Shown: positions 1-10,520, counted from the stretch's first letter. The stretch: DNA of 64,000 bases from Epiperipatus broadwayi (GCA_028023455.1 JAQFVV010000012.1:15888364-15952363), one strand, 5' to 3'. The notes: a model not told the origin generated them from the sequence alone. Numbers and translations: made by a program.

Positions 1-170
1 TTGGATGAGTAGGCACTAGATGGGGATTTTGTGCATAAGCCTTCTGGCATCCATTGATTACTCTAGCTTGCTGTGTGTGGCAATATATATATAGTGAGTT
101 TTGCCTGTTTTAACAACAGTTATACACAAGTATAAGAGGAGGATCATGTGATGTTTATTGGCTTTATATG
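1..170 (+). repeat. Penelope-type terminal repeat fragment, cut by window edge
   Basis: This stretch repeats the sequence at 5651-5805 in the same orientation and 5380-5505 in inverse orientation: a block starting TTGGATGAGTAGGCACTAGA, then CATCCATTGATTACTCT, then a GAGTTTTGC(C/T)T box. At 5651 the same block lies directly downstream of a hammerhead-like core, so the corresponding ribozyme here would lie just left of base 1. I read it as the terminal-repeat segment of a Penelope-like or related ribozyme-bearing retroelement. The repeat relationship is seen directly; the element class is inferred. Confidence 0.6.
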
Positions 171-1319
171 AAAATGTAGTACGTGACTCTCATTTACCTG
201 ACGCGTATCCACTCCTGTGCTATAAGCTCGCACATTGTATCTGTATTAACTTTGTTATTATGTACATATTTATATGCTCAACTATTATTAAAGTCGCCGG
301 ATATATAAGTTTCAGGCCGGACTCACGCCTGAATGTAGCAGTTAGGATAGTAGAGTATCATAAATGGCATATTGAGTTTCAGTCCAGTAATTTGTAACTC
401 TTGAGTCCTAATGTTTCCTATGTGCTAAACTGCCCAGAAAAGATGTATTAAAAAAAAAACTGCATTGCTTAAAATAGTCTCCATTTACTTTATGTGATGA
501 TATTCATTCATAGTATACACTTAAAAAAAAAAAAATTGTCCCAATGACAAATAAATACATTTTATTAATTAAAAAAAGGAATGATTCGACTGCCTGAAAA
601 ATAATTGTTTTTTGTTTTTTTTACAATGTGATTAAAAACTTTCGACAAAGGTTTTTAAACAAACTTCAAGAGTAATAGTATTTTTTTAATAATAATAAAA
701 AGCTTTTGTAAAAATAATATTGTATTTTAAAAGCGGGCACTAGTATAACATGACGGGATTTTTTTTTATATATACCGAAAAAAAATACAATCATTTGAAA
801 CAAACATATCGTAAATAATTTTGATATTTTCACCTTCCATTTCAAATTATGCTCTATTAGTATATATAGTACTGTATTTTACTGATATTTAAACTAATAA
901 TATTTTACAAAACCATTCGATGCGGAGAATTTAAAATGGCGATATCTTTAATATTGAGGTCTTTTATTGAAAAAAAAGTTTTCATGTCAAGTAAGTTAAT
1001 AGAAATTTGTTAACTTATTTATAAAATAAATAGTTTCTTTTTTTGTATGAACTATAATTGTTAGTATTGCATTCTTGCAACATTTTTCATAATATTCGTA
1101 CTTTTTTCCCCCAAACGATTATCCACCTGTCCGTAATTTAATAATTCAATTTTTTTTTTTTAAATTTAAGTTTTTTTTTTTTTTTATCCCCATGTAATTT
1201 ATTTTGCCTAAATAAAATGCCCAATTTGTCATACATCTTGTTCCGTTAATACAGTATTATGGTATTCTTAATAAGTATTACAACTTTATCTTTCCTATTG
1301 CATTGCCAAATCCATATTA
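171..1319. other. AT-rich DNA, no gene recognised
   Basis: Poly-A and poly-T runs and short AT repeats dominate. No reading frame here has coding character and I see no splice-bounded exon, RNA gene or repeat shared with the rest of the window. Confidence 0.6.
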
Positions 1320-1510
1320 ATATCATCTATGTTCTTAATTATTTTTACAATGCTTTTTTTTCTAACAATCTAATATGATTGTTTCGATTGCCCCAGTAAT
1401 CTTCACAACTATAACAAACATATTACAAATACATGAATATAAATATACATGAACATATAATTTTACATTATATATATATATCTTATAATCATTATTTAAT
1501 TATTACCTTT
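1320..1510 (-). repeat. Inverted copy of the 7078-7264 repeat
   Basis: Read on the minus strand, this matches 7078-7264 nearly base for base, including the GGGGCAATCGAAAC box. The copies are 5.7 kb apart in opposite orientation and frame the satellite and Penelope palindromes between them. This copy has a G for the first core C of the hammerhead-like motif seen at 7180, but its helix III equivalent (ACAATC/GATTGT around a six-base loop, near 1360-1385) is better preserved than in the other copy. Confidence 0.7.
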
Positions 1511-1545
1511 TATACATTTTACTCTTTTATATTCTATATTTATCA

Positions 1546-1712
1546 AATAATACTTCCTGCAATCTTATATATATAAGTTCATTTATTTTTTGTTTTATTC
1601 TTATTAATCTTTTAAATATTTAACTCTTAACATTATGTCTTTTATACTTTACATTATTATTAATCATTGTATTAACATTCAATACGTATAATTTTCTTTA
1701 ACGTATAATATT
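1546..1712. repeat. Left flank of an inverted pair around the satellite array
   Basis: The reverse complement of this segment recurs at about 3866-4012 (shared AATATTTAAAAGATTAATAA and TATAATTTTCTTTAAC-type blocks). The satellite array (2087-3873) and the small TIR element (1705-2085) thus lie inside a larger inverted structure. Parts of the sequence also resemble 5110-5160, downstream of the Penelope endonuclease frame, so it is probably Penelope 3'-flanking sequence. Confidence 0.6.
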
Positions 1713-2085
1713 ATTTTAACATATTTTTATACCTACCTACCTTCTACTTATATCTCCAAATCTTAACTGCTAAATTCAAATTTTTAAATTTTACAAAAAA
1801 TAGATTTAATTATATAAAAAATAGAAAGGGAAGTACTAAAAGTATAACTGTGTAATAGGATGGAGCAGGGATAGAAAAGATGGGAAAACTTAGGATGCGG
1901 AATGAAAAGAGGTCAAGTGGCTAACAGGTTTCTCTGGGTATAGTTGCTGAGAGATTCCTGATTCTATATAAGGAGAAGTCACAGTGCATAACATCACAAA
2001 ATTTAAAATTTTGAATTTATCAATTAAGATTTGGAGATATAAGTAGAAGGTAGGTATAAAAATATGTTAAAAAATAATAATATAG
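1705..2085. mobile_element. MITE-like element with about 60-90 bp terminal inverted repeats
   Basis: The segment starting TAATATTATTTTAACATATT and containing CTACCTTCTACTTATATCTC (to about 1765) is repeated in inverse orientation at about 2025-2085. A second inner pair lies at 1776-1794 and 2000-2017. The unpaired centre of about 200 bp is purine-rich and has no frame. The architecture is that of a small non-autonomous element; no clear target duplication can be read in this AT-rich context. Confidence 0.55.
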
Positions 2086-2086
2086 A

Positions 2087-3873
2087 TTAAAAATTTATTT
2101 AAACGCACATTGATTACTTAAGTAATATTCATTAAGGCTGTAGCCTCAAGCGCATGCATATAAAAATGCATTTAAATAAATTTATAATTACAACTTTAAA
2201 TTATCATAATAGATTTCTCACTATAAAATCTTTCCATTGACTCGTAGTAAATCGAAAGATTTCACAAGTATTAATGTGTAATAAAAAATGTGGACTTAAT
2301 AAGTGAAGTATTGAATAACTTCACGCTCTCAGATCGAACAGCTTCAGCTTCACCTATTTAAATAGAAAGTAGGTTGAACTAAAGAAGAGTTCCCCTCTTT
2401 TCTTCCAAAGAGTAAGCTTGTGGTTTAAGACCTGTAGAGGTCCCGACTATCGCATTTTTATATGCATGTGCTTGAGACTACAGCCTTAATGAATATGTGC
2501 GTTTAAATAAATTTATAATTACAACTTTAAATCATCATAATAGATTTCTCACTATAAAATCTTTCCATTGACTCATAGTAAATCGAAAGATTTCACGAGT
2601 ATTAATGTGTAATAAGAAATGTGGACTTAATTAGTGAAGTATTGAGTAACTTCACGCTCTCAGATCGAACCGCTTCAGCTTCACCTATTTAAATAGAAAG
2701 TAGGTTGAAGTAAAGAAGGGTTCCCCTCTTTTCTTCCAAAGAGTAAGCTTGTGGTTTAAGACCTGTAGAGGTCCCTACTATCGCATTTTTATACGCATGT
2801 GCTTGAGGCTACAGCCTTAATGAATATTACTTACGTAATCAATGTGCGTTTAAATAAATTTATAATTACAACTTTAAATTATCGTAATAGATTTCTCACT
2901 ATAAAATCTTTCCATTGACTCGTAGTAAATCGAAAGATTTCACGAGTATTAATGTGTAATAAGAAATGTGGACTTAATTAGTGAAGTATTGAGTAACTTC
3001 ACGCTCTCAGATCGAACCGCTTCAGCTTCACCTATTTAAGTAGAAAGTAGGTTGAAGTAAAGAAGGGTTCCCCTCTTTTCTTCCAAAGAGTAAGCTTGTG
3101 GTTTAAGACCTGTAGAGGTCCCTACTATCGCATTTTTATACGCACGTGCTTCAGGCTACAGCCTTAATGAATATTACTTACGTAATCAATGTGTGTTTAA
3201 ATAAATTTATAATTACAACTTTAAATTATCGTAATAGATTTCTCACTATAAAATCTTTCCATTAACTCGTAGTAAATCGAAAGATTTCACGAGTATTAAT
3301 GTGTTATAAGAAATGTGGACTTAATTAGTGAAGTATTGAGTAACTTCACGCTCTCAGATCGAACCGCTTCAGCTTCACCTATTTAAATAGAAAGTTGTTT
3401 GAAGTAAAGAAGGGTTCCCCTCTTTTCTTCCAAAGAGTAAGCTTGTGGTTTAAGACCTGTAGAGGTCCCTAATATCACATTTTTATACGCATGTGCTTGA
3501 GGCTACAGCCTTAATGAATATTACTTACATAATCAATGTGTGTTTAAATAAATTTATAATTACAACTTTAAATTATCGTAATATATTTCTCACTATAAAA
3601 TCTTTCCATTGACTCGTATTAAATTGAGAGATTTCATGAGTATTAATGTGTAATAAGAAATGTGGACTTAATTAGTGAAGTATTGAGTAACTTCCCGCTC
3701 TCAGATCGAACCGCTTCAGCTTCACCTATTTAAATAGAAAGTAGGTTGAAGTAAAGAAGAGTTCCCGTCTTTTCTTCCAAAAAGTAAGCTTGTGGTTTAA
3801 CACCTGTAGAGGTCCCTACTATCGCATTTTTACACGCATGTGCTTGAGGCTACAGCCTTAATGAATATTATTA
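2087..3873. repeat. Structured satellite: five tandem units of about 347 bp with an inverted head
   Basis: Units begin at TTTAAATAAATTTATAATTA: 2171, 2502, 2849, 3196 and 3543. Unit spacing is 331, 347, 347 and 347 bp, with only scattered substitutions between units. The array opens with a head-to-head inverted piece (2087-2168), the reverse complement of the unit end (GCTTGAGGCTACAGCCTTAA), so the left edge is a long hairpin. The same repeat forms two units plus a partial at 28378-29175, again with an inverted head, and a fragment at 19936-20037. No ORF runs through the unit. A tandem repeat with a hairpin boundary at several loci could be a satellite spread by a Helitron-like or foldback element; that part is inference. 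Confidence 0.9.
2571..2773 (+). other. Run of five consecutive hairpins within the satellite unit
   Basis: In unit 2 five stem-loops follow each other: 2571-2600 (an AAATC-GAAA-GATTT stem extended by an ACTCGT/ACGAGT-type helix; one arm base is changed in this unit), 2634-2655 (GTGAAGT/ACTTCAC), 2679-2710 (CTTCA-CCTA / TAGG-TTGAAG), 2712-2734 (AAGAAGGG / CCCCTCTTTTCTT) and 2760-2773 (GACCT-GTAG-AGGTC). The same stems can be drawn in the diverged units near 28.6 and 28.9 kb, where the changed bases still allow G-U pairing. The hairpins are seen; RNA function is inference. Confidence 0.5.
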
Positions 3874-4459
3874 TAGGTTAAAGAAAATTATACATATTGA
3901 ATGTAATATTAATAAAAGACATAACGTTTGGGAGAGTTAAATATTTAAAAGATTAATAAGAATAAAATAAAAAAATAAATGAAATAATATATATATATGA
4001 TTGTAAGAAGTATTAATTGATGAATATTAGCTAAACTAATCAATAAATAATTAAAATTACCTCAAATCCAAAACTCAACCAGACTAGCTAAGAAAATACA
4101 ATCAAAAACACAACCAATGGTTTCACTGCTATAAGCAGACTTCTCAAGTGTAAAGAACTACAAAATAACACCATATTTATATTAAACATTACCCACAATT
4201 CCATTTACTTTCCATTCACCCTTTATATTAAAGGAACTTTTAAGTAAGTTAATTGCTTCAGAATAATAAATTTTTAATAATAAAAATTTTTAAATTCTTT
4301 TTATTTCATTTCTCTTAAAGAAGACAACCTTAGCTTCATCAAAATTAATAGTGTGGCTTGTATCCTTTTCATGGACATACAAAACAAAACTAAGATATTT
4401 ATTTCTAACCCTACTTTCATGTACCTTTATTCTTTCATTTAAACTCAAATTATTCTGAC

Positions 4460-4564
4460 GTAGTCAAGCGTTGGTGGCCTAATAGTTAGCATAGCAGCCT
4501 TCCAAGCAGCTGGCCTGGGTTCGATTCCCGGTCAACACATTTGACATATAGAAAAAAAACAAAC
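4460..4564 (+). mobile_element. tRNA-Gly-derived retrocopy (minimal SINE) with 9-bp target duplication
   Basis: The 105-bp insert is flanked by TATTCTGAC at 4451-4459 and 4565-4573. It consists of a short leader, a tRNA-Gly-like body (4468-4539) and a short A-rich 3' tail ending in AAAAAAAACAAAC. It interrupts the left arm of the Penelope palindrome, and the uninterrupted sequence is preserved in the right arm near 4700-4713, which acts as an empty site. Tail and target duplication point to reverse transcription, not a resident tRNA gene. Confidence 0.75.
4468..4539 (+). tRNA. tRNA-Gly (UCC) pseudogene
   Basis: A 72-nt cloverleaf can be drawn: acceptor GCGTTGG against TCAACAC with one C-A mismatch, anticodon loop CTTCCAA giving anticodon TCC, and T arm CTGGG-TTCGATT-CCCGG with an intact B box (GGTTCGATTCC). 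The anticodon stem also has one A-A mismatch. Two stem mismatches plus the surrounding target duplication and tail argue that this is a retrotransposed tRNA or SINE head and not a working gene. Confidence 0.7.
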
Positions 4565-4604
4565 TATTCTGACCTATATAAACCTCTTACAAAAACATTA
4601 CATC

Positions 4605-4982
4605 ATGAATAATAGAAATGCAAATACAAAGGAAATTTTTGATAGGAAGACTATTCCTGGTGTAGTGTATATTATCCTTTGTTTTTGTAAGAAGGTTTAT
4701 ATAGGTCAGAGTAGTTTGAGCTTAAATGAAAGAATAAAGGTACATAAGAATAGGATTAGAAATAAATATCTTAGTTCTGCTCTATATGTTTTTGAAAAAG
4801 ATACTGACCACACTATTAATTTTAATGAAGCTAAGGTTGTCTTTGAGAGAAATAAAATAAAAAGAAGAATTAAAGAATCTTTATTATTGAAAATTTATTG
4901 TTCTGAAGCAATTAACTTATTTAAAAGGTCTTTTAATATTAAGAATGGATGGGAAGTAAATGGAATTGTGGATAATGTGTAG
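4605..4982 (+). pseudogene. Penelope-like element GIY-YIG endonuclease domain, 5'-truncated
   Basis: The 125-residue frame has the layout of the C-terminal GIY-YIG nuclease of Penelope-like retroelements. GVVY is at residues 19-22, a CxC pair at 26 and 28, VYIG at 31-34, conserved Arg 43 and His 47, an HTINF box at 69-73 followed by AKVV, and RRIKES around 87-92 with the catalytic Glu at 91. In these elements the domain nicks target DNA and follows a reverse transcriptase. No RT is present upstream, because the palindrome apex begins there, so this is a dead 3' fragment despite the open frame. Codon use is as AT-rich as the surroundings. The ATG at 4605 is merely the first in frame and has no known role. 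The antisense arm at 4200-4459 encodes the same domain with breaks. Confidence 0.8.
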
Positions 4983-5493
4983 TATAAATATGGTGTTGTT
5001 TTGTAGTTCTTTACAGTCTGCTTATAGCAGTGAAACCATTGGTTATGTTTTTGATTTTATTTTCTTGGCTAGTCTGTTTGAGTTTTGGATTTAGGGTAAT
5101 TTTAATTAATTGATAAATATAGAATATAAAAAAGTATAAAATGTATATGTAAAAGGTAATAATTTAATATACCATATATTCCGTAATTTACACTTAACAA
5201 TTTTTAACATATGATTTATTTATCTCCTCGCTTACAGTTTCAGCAGTCATCATCATAGCTACAACATTTAAACATATACAATAATACCTATCAATACATA
5301 TATACCAATATATATATATATACAGACATACATATAAATATATGTATAAAATATAAAAAACATTTCAAACATTCCAACTATTAGCTTAAATAAGGCAAAA
5401 CTCTCCATGCAGTAGCGCCACCCTGTGCCAACCAGAATAATCAATGGATGCCACAAGGCTTATGCATAAAATCCCTATCTAGTGCCTACTCAT

Positions 5494-5548
5494 CCAATAT
5501 CCCCAGACTAGTTTTTGGCTTATGGCCTTCGTCAGTGCGGAGCCTTGG
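5494..5548 (-). ncRNA. Hammerhead-ribozyme-like motif, type I minimal form
   Basis: On the minus strand the core CTGACGA is followed by helix II AGGC-CATAA-GCC, then AAAAAC in place of the canonical GAAAC, a two-base-pair helix III and the cleavage triplet GTC (UAGUC). Helix I can form between the 5' flank (CCAAGGCTCC) and 3' flank (GGGGATATTGG). The replaced G12 and an extra A should reduce or abolish activity. Hammerheads with minimal helix III are known from Penelope-like elements, which fits the neighbourhood. Confidence 0.6.
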
Positions 5549-5595
5549 ATCTGAGAGCTCTGCACCTAGATCTTAGGATCTAATGCAACCCTCCA

Positions 5596-5654
5596 GCAGT
5601 CACCTTTTAACTCAACTATGAGCCACAAGCCAGAAACTAGTCTGGGAATGTTGG
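5596..5654 (+). ncRNA. Degenerate hammerhead-ribozyme-like motif
   Basis: The sequence CTATGAGCCACAAGCC, then AGAAAC, then TAGTC aligns with the cores at 5494-5548 (minus) and 20396-20453. One base is missing from CTGATGA and helix II is imperfect, but GAAAC and the TAGTC cleavage segment are intact. The shared module TTGGATGAGTAGGCACTAGA starts ten bases downstream. Probably inactive. Its identity rests on homology to the other two copies and not on its own folding. Confidence 0.5.
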
Positions 5655-7077
5655 ATGAGTAGGCACTAGATAGGGATTTTATGCACAAGCCTTCAGCATC
5701 CATTGATTACTCTGGTTGGCACAGGGTGGCACTATTGTATGGAGAGTTTTGCTTTGTTTAATAACAATTATGTGCTAATATAAAAGATAGTGGTCATGTG
5801 GTGTATTAGCTTAAATATGGATCTCTATAATCTAATTCCTCCGTATCCCACACATATATTCAATTAACTATAAAATTTTATATTTTAATATTTATTTTTT
5901 CATATTCTTATTATTTAAATCTTAAATTTGCCCTTTAATCTAATTTATGTCTTCTATTTTAATTAGTTATATATTATACATACATTAATCAATAACAATA
6001 ATATTAATATAATATCCATATAATTTTTTTTTTAATTTTTTAACTAACTTTACCTCTTATAAACCTCATCTTTCCTACATCTCTAACTGAAATAACTTTC
6101 AAAATTTTTTTTATTTCATCACTTTTATGCCCTTTATGAACACCTTTTGAAACTATATCTTATTCTAATTCTTTAAAATCTATATATACCTATTTATTAA
6201 CAAAAATATTGTTACAAAATTAATGTTTTCAAACCCAAATCTTTATTAAGAGATGGCCTAATACTTCTAATCAATATAGCCTCTTTTATCTTTCTATCCC
6301 TCCCATTTTTAGTATGATTTATCATTTTAATACTTCCTATTTCAAACTTATGCATTGTCTCTAATGAATGTAAATCTCATCATATCTCTTAATAAGGATC
6401 TGGGTTTGAAAACATTAATTTCATAGGAATATTTTTGTTAATAAATTGGTATGTATAGATTTGAAAGAATTCGAATAAGATATAGTTTTGGAAGGTGTTC
6501 GTAGAGGGAGTAAAGATGATGAAATAGAAATTTTTTTATGTTATTTCGGCTAGAGGTGTAGGAGAGATGAAGTTTATAAGAGGTAAAGTTAGTTAGAAAA
6601 TTAAAAAATTAATAAAAAATAAAATTATCTGGATATTATGTTAATATTATTGTTATTGATTAATATATGTATAATATACAAGTAATTAAAATAGTAGAAA
6701 TAAATTAGATTAAAGGGAAAATAAGAATATGAAGAAATAAACATTGAAATATAAAATTTTATAAAAGAAATTAATTGAGTATAAGTGTGGGATTAAGAAG
6801 TATTAGAGTGTAGAGATATTAGAGATCCATATTTAAGCTAATAGTTGGAGTGTTTAAAATGTTTTTTATATTTTATATATATATTTGTATATAGTATGTG
6901 TGCATATATTTTTATTGGTATATATGTATGGATAGGTATTAATTGTATATGTTTAAATGTTTTAGCTCTGATGATGAATGTAAGCAAGAGGAGATAAAAT
7001 AAATCATGTTAAAAGTGCATTGTGAAGTGTAAATTATGCACAGCAATGCAAATAAGAAGAAGTGGAAGGAAATTTTA

Positions 7078-7264
7078 AGGTAATAATTAAATAATGATTA
7101 TAAGATATATATATAAAATGTAAAATTATATGTTCATATATATTTATATTCATGTATTTGTATTATGTTTGTTATAGTTCTGAAGAAGATTGCTGGGGCA
7201 ATCGAAACTCTCATATTAAGTTGTTAAAAAAGCATAAAAGTAATAAAAAACATAAATGATATTG
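7078..7264 (+). repeat. Retroelement terminal fragment, inverse partner of 1320-1510
   Basis: Direct reading shows the reverse complement of 1320-1510, with small indels. The shared stretch runs from GGTAATAATTAAATAATGAT to AAACATAAATGATAT. The GGGGCAATCGAAAC box is the most conserved part. It directly follows the right arm of the 5185-7037 inverted repeat. Confidence 0.7.
7180..7208 (+). ncRNA. Possible hammerhead core (CTGAAGA ... GAAAC)
   Basis: CTGAAGA (7180-7186) is followed by one extra A, a perfect 6-bp helix II (GATTGC/GCAATC around TGGG) and GAAAC (7204-7208). In the inverted copy at 1320-1510 the downstream sequence can form a 6-bp helix III, though there the first core C is changed. 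The bulged A and the weak helix I make this less certain than the motif at 20396. Confidence 0.35.
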
Positions 7265-10200
7265 TAACAGGGCGGGTATAATCAAACCCTGTTGCGATAA
7301 ATAGACAAATACATATTCGTGTACTTAACGTATTATAGAAAATATTATTACTTTACGAACATAACTAAAATTTACAAGTTGATTTATAATCAACGATCAT
7401 TTATATAGTTGTATTGTATTATAGATTTTTTAATTTTTTAATAAGGAATGTTCATAAAAGAGAGGTATGGGGGGTATTCATATTCTCTGATTTTTTTTCT
7501 TTTTTGCCAAACCCAGTTATACACATTACTATGTATATGCATGAATGTGTTTAAATCAACGGAACATGAAAATTCATAGGATAAAAATAAAACATTTTTG
7601 TTTGATAAACTTTAAAAAAAAAAATTAAAAGTCAAAGAAAGAATTATAAATGCCAAGATGGAAGACCTATTGATTTATAGAACAATAAAAGTAATTTTTG
7701 CAAAACTTTGGAATTTTGAATACTAATTTAAAAAAAAAGAAAGGTGTAAAAAGCTTTTACGGTGCATTCCAACAAAGACACATGCAATGTTAATGGAAAT
7801 AAAAGCAAAATGAATGAAAAAAAAGAGAAAGAATTAAGAGAAGGGGCGGAGTTGGTAATTCCTGATTTAAAAAAAAAGAAATTTTAAAAAGATTATTATA
7901 AGTTTTTTAGTCGTGAAGAAAGCGGACTTATTAGACATATATATAAAATAATCCAGACATCAGCATTATATATTGGTGAAAAATGGTTAAACTGGGGTAA
8001 AAACTTCAACATGCGGGTGTCAAAACCCCTTCCCTGAATGTATAGTAGCCGCCAGTATCTGAGAAGAGATGTCAAGCCTGAAAAATCGCCTGAATAAATA
8101 ATGTTGGATTGTCATATTTGTCTAAAGAAACAAAATAAATAAATAAAATTCAGCCAAGTGGAATCCAAACTTCAAAAATTAAGTTCATCATCCAAGGACC
8201 GGAGATTCTTTTTCACCAGGTGGATTCAGTCAATTCCCCGGGGAAACACAGGTACTTTTTCTGTTTGCACATATATGTATGACTTACTAGTAAGCTTATT
8301 CAATTAAACTCCATGTAATCCAGAAAAACTTGGTTGACCTAATTATGATTTTTTATTTTTTTTACTTGCATGGAAAGTTTTAAATTAATCTGTGTTATTA
8401 TTATCATATCAATCCTTCCATGATTAAACTCTTATAATATACATGTTGTAGCGTGTTTCTGTGGGTGTGGGTTTTTAGTAAATAAAAAAAAAAGAGATAA
8501 ACTAACAAAGAAGGGAAAGAAAATCTAGAAGCACGAAATAATAAGTTATAAAAGAGAAAAAGAGGAAAATCAATAATCTGTTGGTACAATATATCCATCA
8601 TAAATGTATTTTAAAATGAGTTTAATGAATATCGTGTCTGCACTAACAAAAAAAAAAAAAAAACTATTAAGAATGTTGAAAAAAAATAGAAGTGTTATTA
8701 ATTAACATAAATATTAGTGCAAATAAATATGTATTAAATGGTGAACTGTTTTTTTTTTTGTTTGAGTTTTTTTTTTTTTTTTGATTAAATTAAAATAGGT
8801 TAGATTTACTCTCGGTAATTTTACCACCTGCCTTGAGAAAGCTAGCCGAAGGCCAGGTCATTTTATCAGCGTATTATATACTTCATATTATCCCAGTATA
8901 ATTCTTACCTACGGGTGAGATTGGCGCTTGGAGTCTTTATTTAGATGACCATAAATATACTATTGTGTAATATCGAAGGTAATTATATCTGCATAGGGTA
9001 TCCTAAAATTAAAGCGATAATATAAAGATCGCATTTTATAAAACATAATAATACGATTCGCATTTGATTGTTTTTTTGTTCACATGCATATATAGATATA
9101 TACGCTCATACTCGTGTAAAGACTCGTACTTCCAGCAAGATAGGGAAAAGGGGTGGACCCATTACAATATTAATATTCTTAATAAGCTTGATCAATAATT
9201 CATATTGCAAAAAGTGATTTGAACCTATTAGTTATAGTTTAACTGACCATCTACATACTATGGAAACAAATACAAAGTTCAGTTTATAATATCACTAAGA
9301 TAGAAAGTTTGCATTGATTGGTTTGTGATATATGTAAAGCACAATTTAAATTAATTTGATAAAATAATAGCTTATTATTAATAATCTTCTATAAATATCA
9401 ATATTTAAAATTAATTATGAAAATTGACTAATAATGAAATACAATTTTGACAGCATTATGTACAACCGCATAGAACATATGTTAAAATTCATGTCTGACA
9501 AATACAAAAAATTAAAGTTGGAATTGTCATTGGTGATTAACCATTTCCTTACATTGCAGCAGAAAACAAGATTACGTGATTGATAATTCAATTTATTCAC
9601 TCTATTTTGAACACTTTTTCTTTGGTGATTGATGATCGTTAACTCCATGTTTAGCAAATTATTTATTATAATAATAGTATGGTCATATATATTGTGCTCT
9701 TTTCTATAGATCAGAATCAGCTCATCACAGCAAATTATAAAAAATTTTAAATTTAGAATTGTTCTCTTGATGTGATAATTATATTGTATTAATAATATCC
9801 TAAAAATACAATTTGAAGCTAAATAAAAATACGTAATGCTTAAAATTATGATAAATCACTTAAGAAATAGTTGAGTAAAGTTAAAAATATTATTACATAT
9901 GGTTGCAAAAGCTGGCCATAATAAATAATGCAGCTATAAATATTTAAAAGTATGTTTAAAAAGTTCAATTTTAATAGTTTAAACTTATAGTTAAATAAAT
10001 GTTATATTTAAAATTATAAATTATATTTAATAATTATAATTAATATAAGTTTTATGGTAGTGAAAGTTATATTTAATTCTATATTTTCTAAATTATTCTT
10101 CCAAATTTTGTATTGTATTATTTTATTTAATACGACAAGTGTTGCAATTTATTATTATTCCCAGACAGAAAATCGGATATGGTCTGTCTCAGTTATATCA

Positions 10201-10520
10201 GACATGTGACTTCTATAATATATGGTTATACACACATGCTTGCTAGTATTTGAATTAACAAAGTTCAAAATATTTTAAGAATTGCATTATAGAATTGGAT
10301 GTATTTATTTACCTATCATAAAAGCAAATATTAAATTAGTTGTTGTAAAATGTTTTAAATAATGTAATAAAGATGAATACAGTTAATAAAAATTAAATAT
10401 TTTGTTTTAAAATAAAATAGATAAATTAAATCTTAAAGATGGGATAAATTATTAAATATTGTTTTAAAAAAGTCATTTTAAAAGTTTAATTAATTTCGTA
10501 AAATAATAATTGATTTGGAA
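7265..10520. other. AT-rich DNA without a recognised gene
   Basis: I see no exon with coding character. A short AACAGGG/CCCTGTT hairpin lies at 7266-7292. A slightly GC-richer patch at 7980-8255 ends in ACACAG|GTACTT, which could be a non-coding exon donor, but nothing else supports it. A second GC-richer patch lies at 8820-8960. Poly-A and poly-T runs are frequent (8648-8661, 8750-8782). Confidence 0.5.

Larger units (their letters stand above)
4041..5113. repeat. Palindrome of Penelope 3' ends (arms about 410 bp)
   Basis: The minus strand of 4041-4459 matches 4705-5113: both encode the C-terminal endonuclease of a Penelope-like element and its 3' flank (TTTGAGTTTTGGATTT, ACCATTGGTT). The arms continue across a later insertion: 4574-4600 pairs with 4681-4704, leaving an apex of about 80 bp. 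The right arm keeps the open frame 4605-4982; the left arm carries small indels. It looks like two 5'-truncated copies joined head to head. Confidence 0.8.
5393..5803. mobile_element. Inverted-dimer retroelement insertion with hammerhead motifs and 14-bp target duplication
   Basis: TATTAGCTTAAATA is present at 5379-5392 and again at 5804-5817. The other arm of the surrounding inverted repeat holds one uninterrupted copy (minus strand of 6830-6843), so the insertion is exact and younger than the palindrome. Inside, 5393-5548 (minus) and 5596-5803 (plus) are copies of one module in head-to-head arrangement. Each starts at a hammerhead-like core, followed by GGATGAGTAGGCACTAGAT, CATCCATTGATTA and GAGAGTTTTGC. 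A 14-bp duplication suits target-primed reverse transcription. I infer a Penelope-type terminal repeat or a retrozyme-like element. Confidence 0.75.
5185..7037. repeat. Large inverted repeat with an insertion in its left arm
   Basis: The left arm (5185-5378 plus 5818-6254) is complementary to the right arm (6381-7037) around a loop at about 6255-6380. Anchors are AAACCCAAATC / GATCTGGGTTT beside the loop, the ATTGATTAATATATGT-type block, and GTAAGCAAGAGGAGATAAA near the outer end. Arm identity is uneven, with several small indels. The 411-bp element at 5393-5803 interrupts only the left arm. No coding capacity was seen. Confidence 0.8.

Noticed and set aside
2087-3873. CRISPR array
   Set aside because: Units are about 347 bp with no alternation of short repeats and unique spacers, and the genome is eukaryotic.
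4468-4539. Functional tRNA-Gly gene
   Set aside because: Mismatches in acceptor and anticodon stems, an A-rich tail and a 9-bp target duplication indicate a retrocopy.
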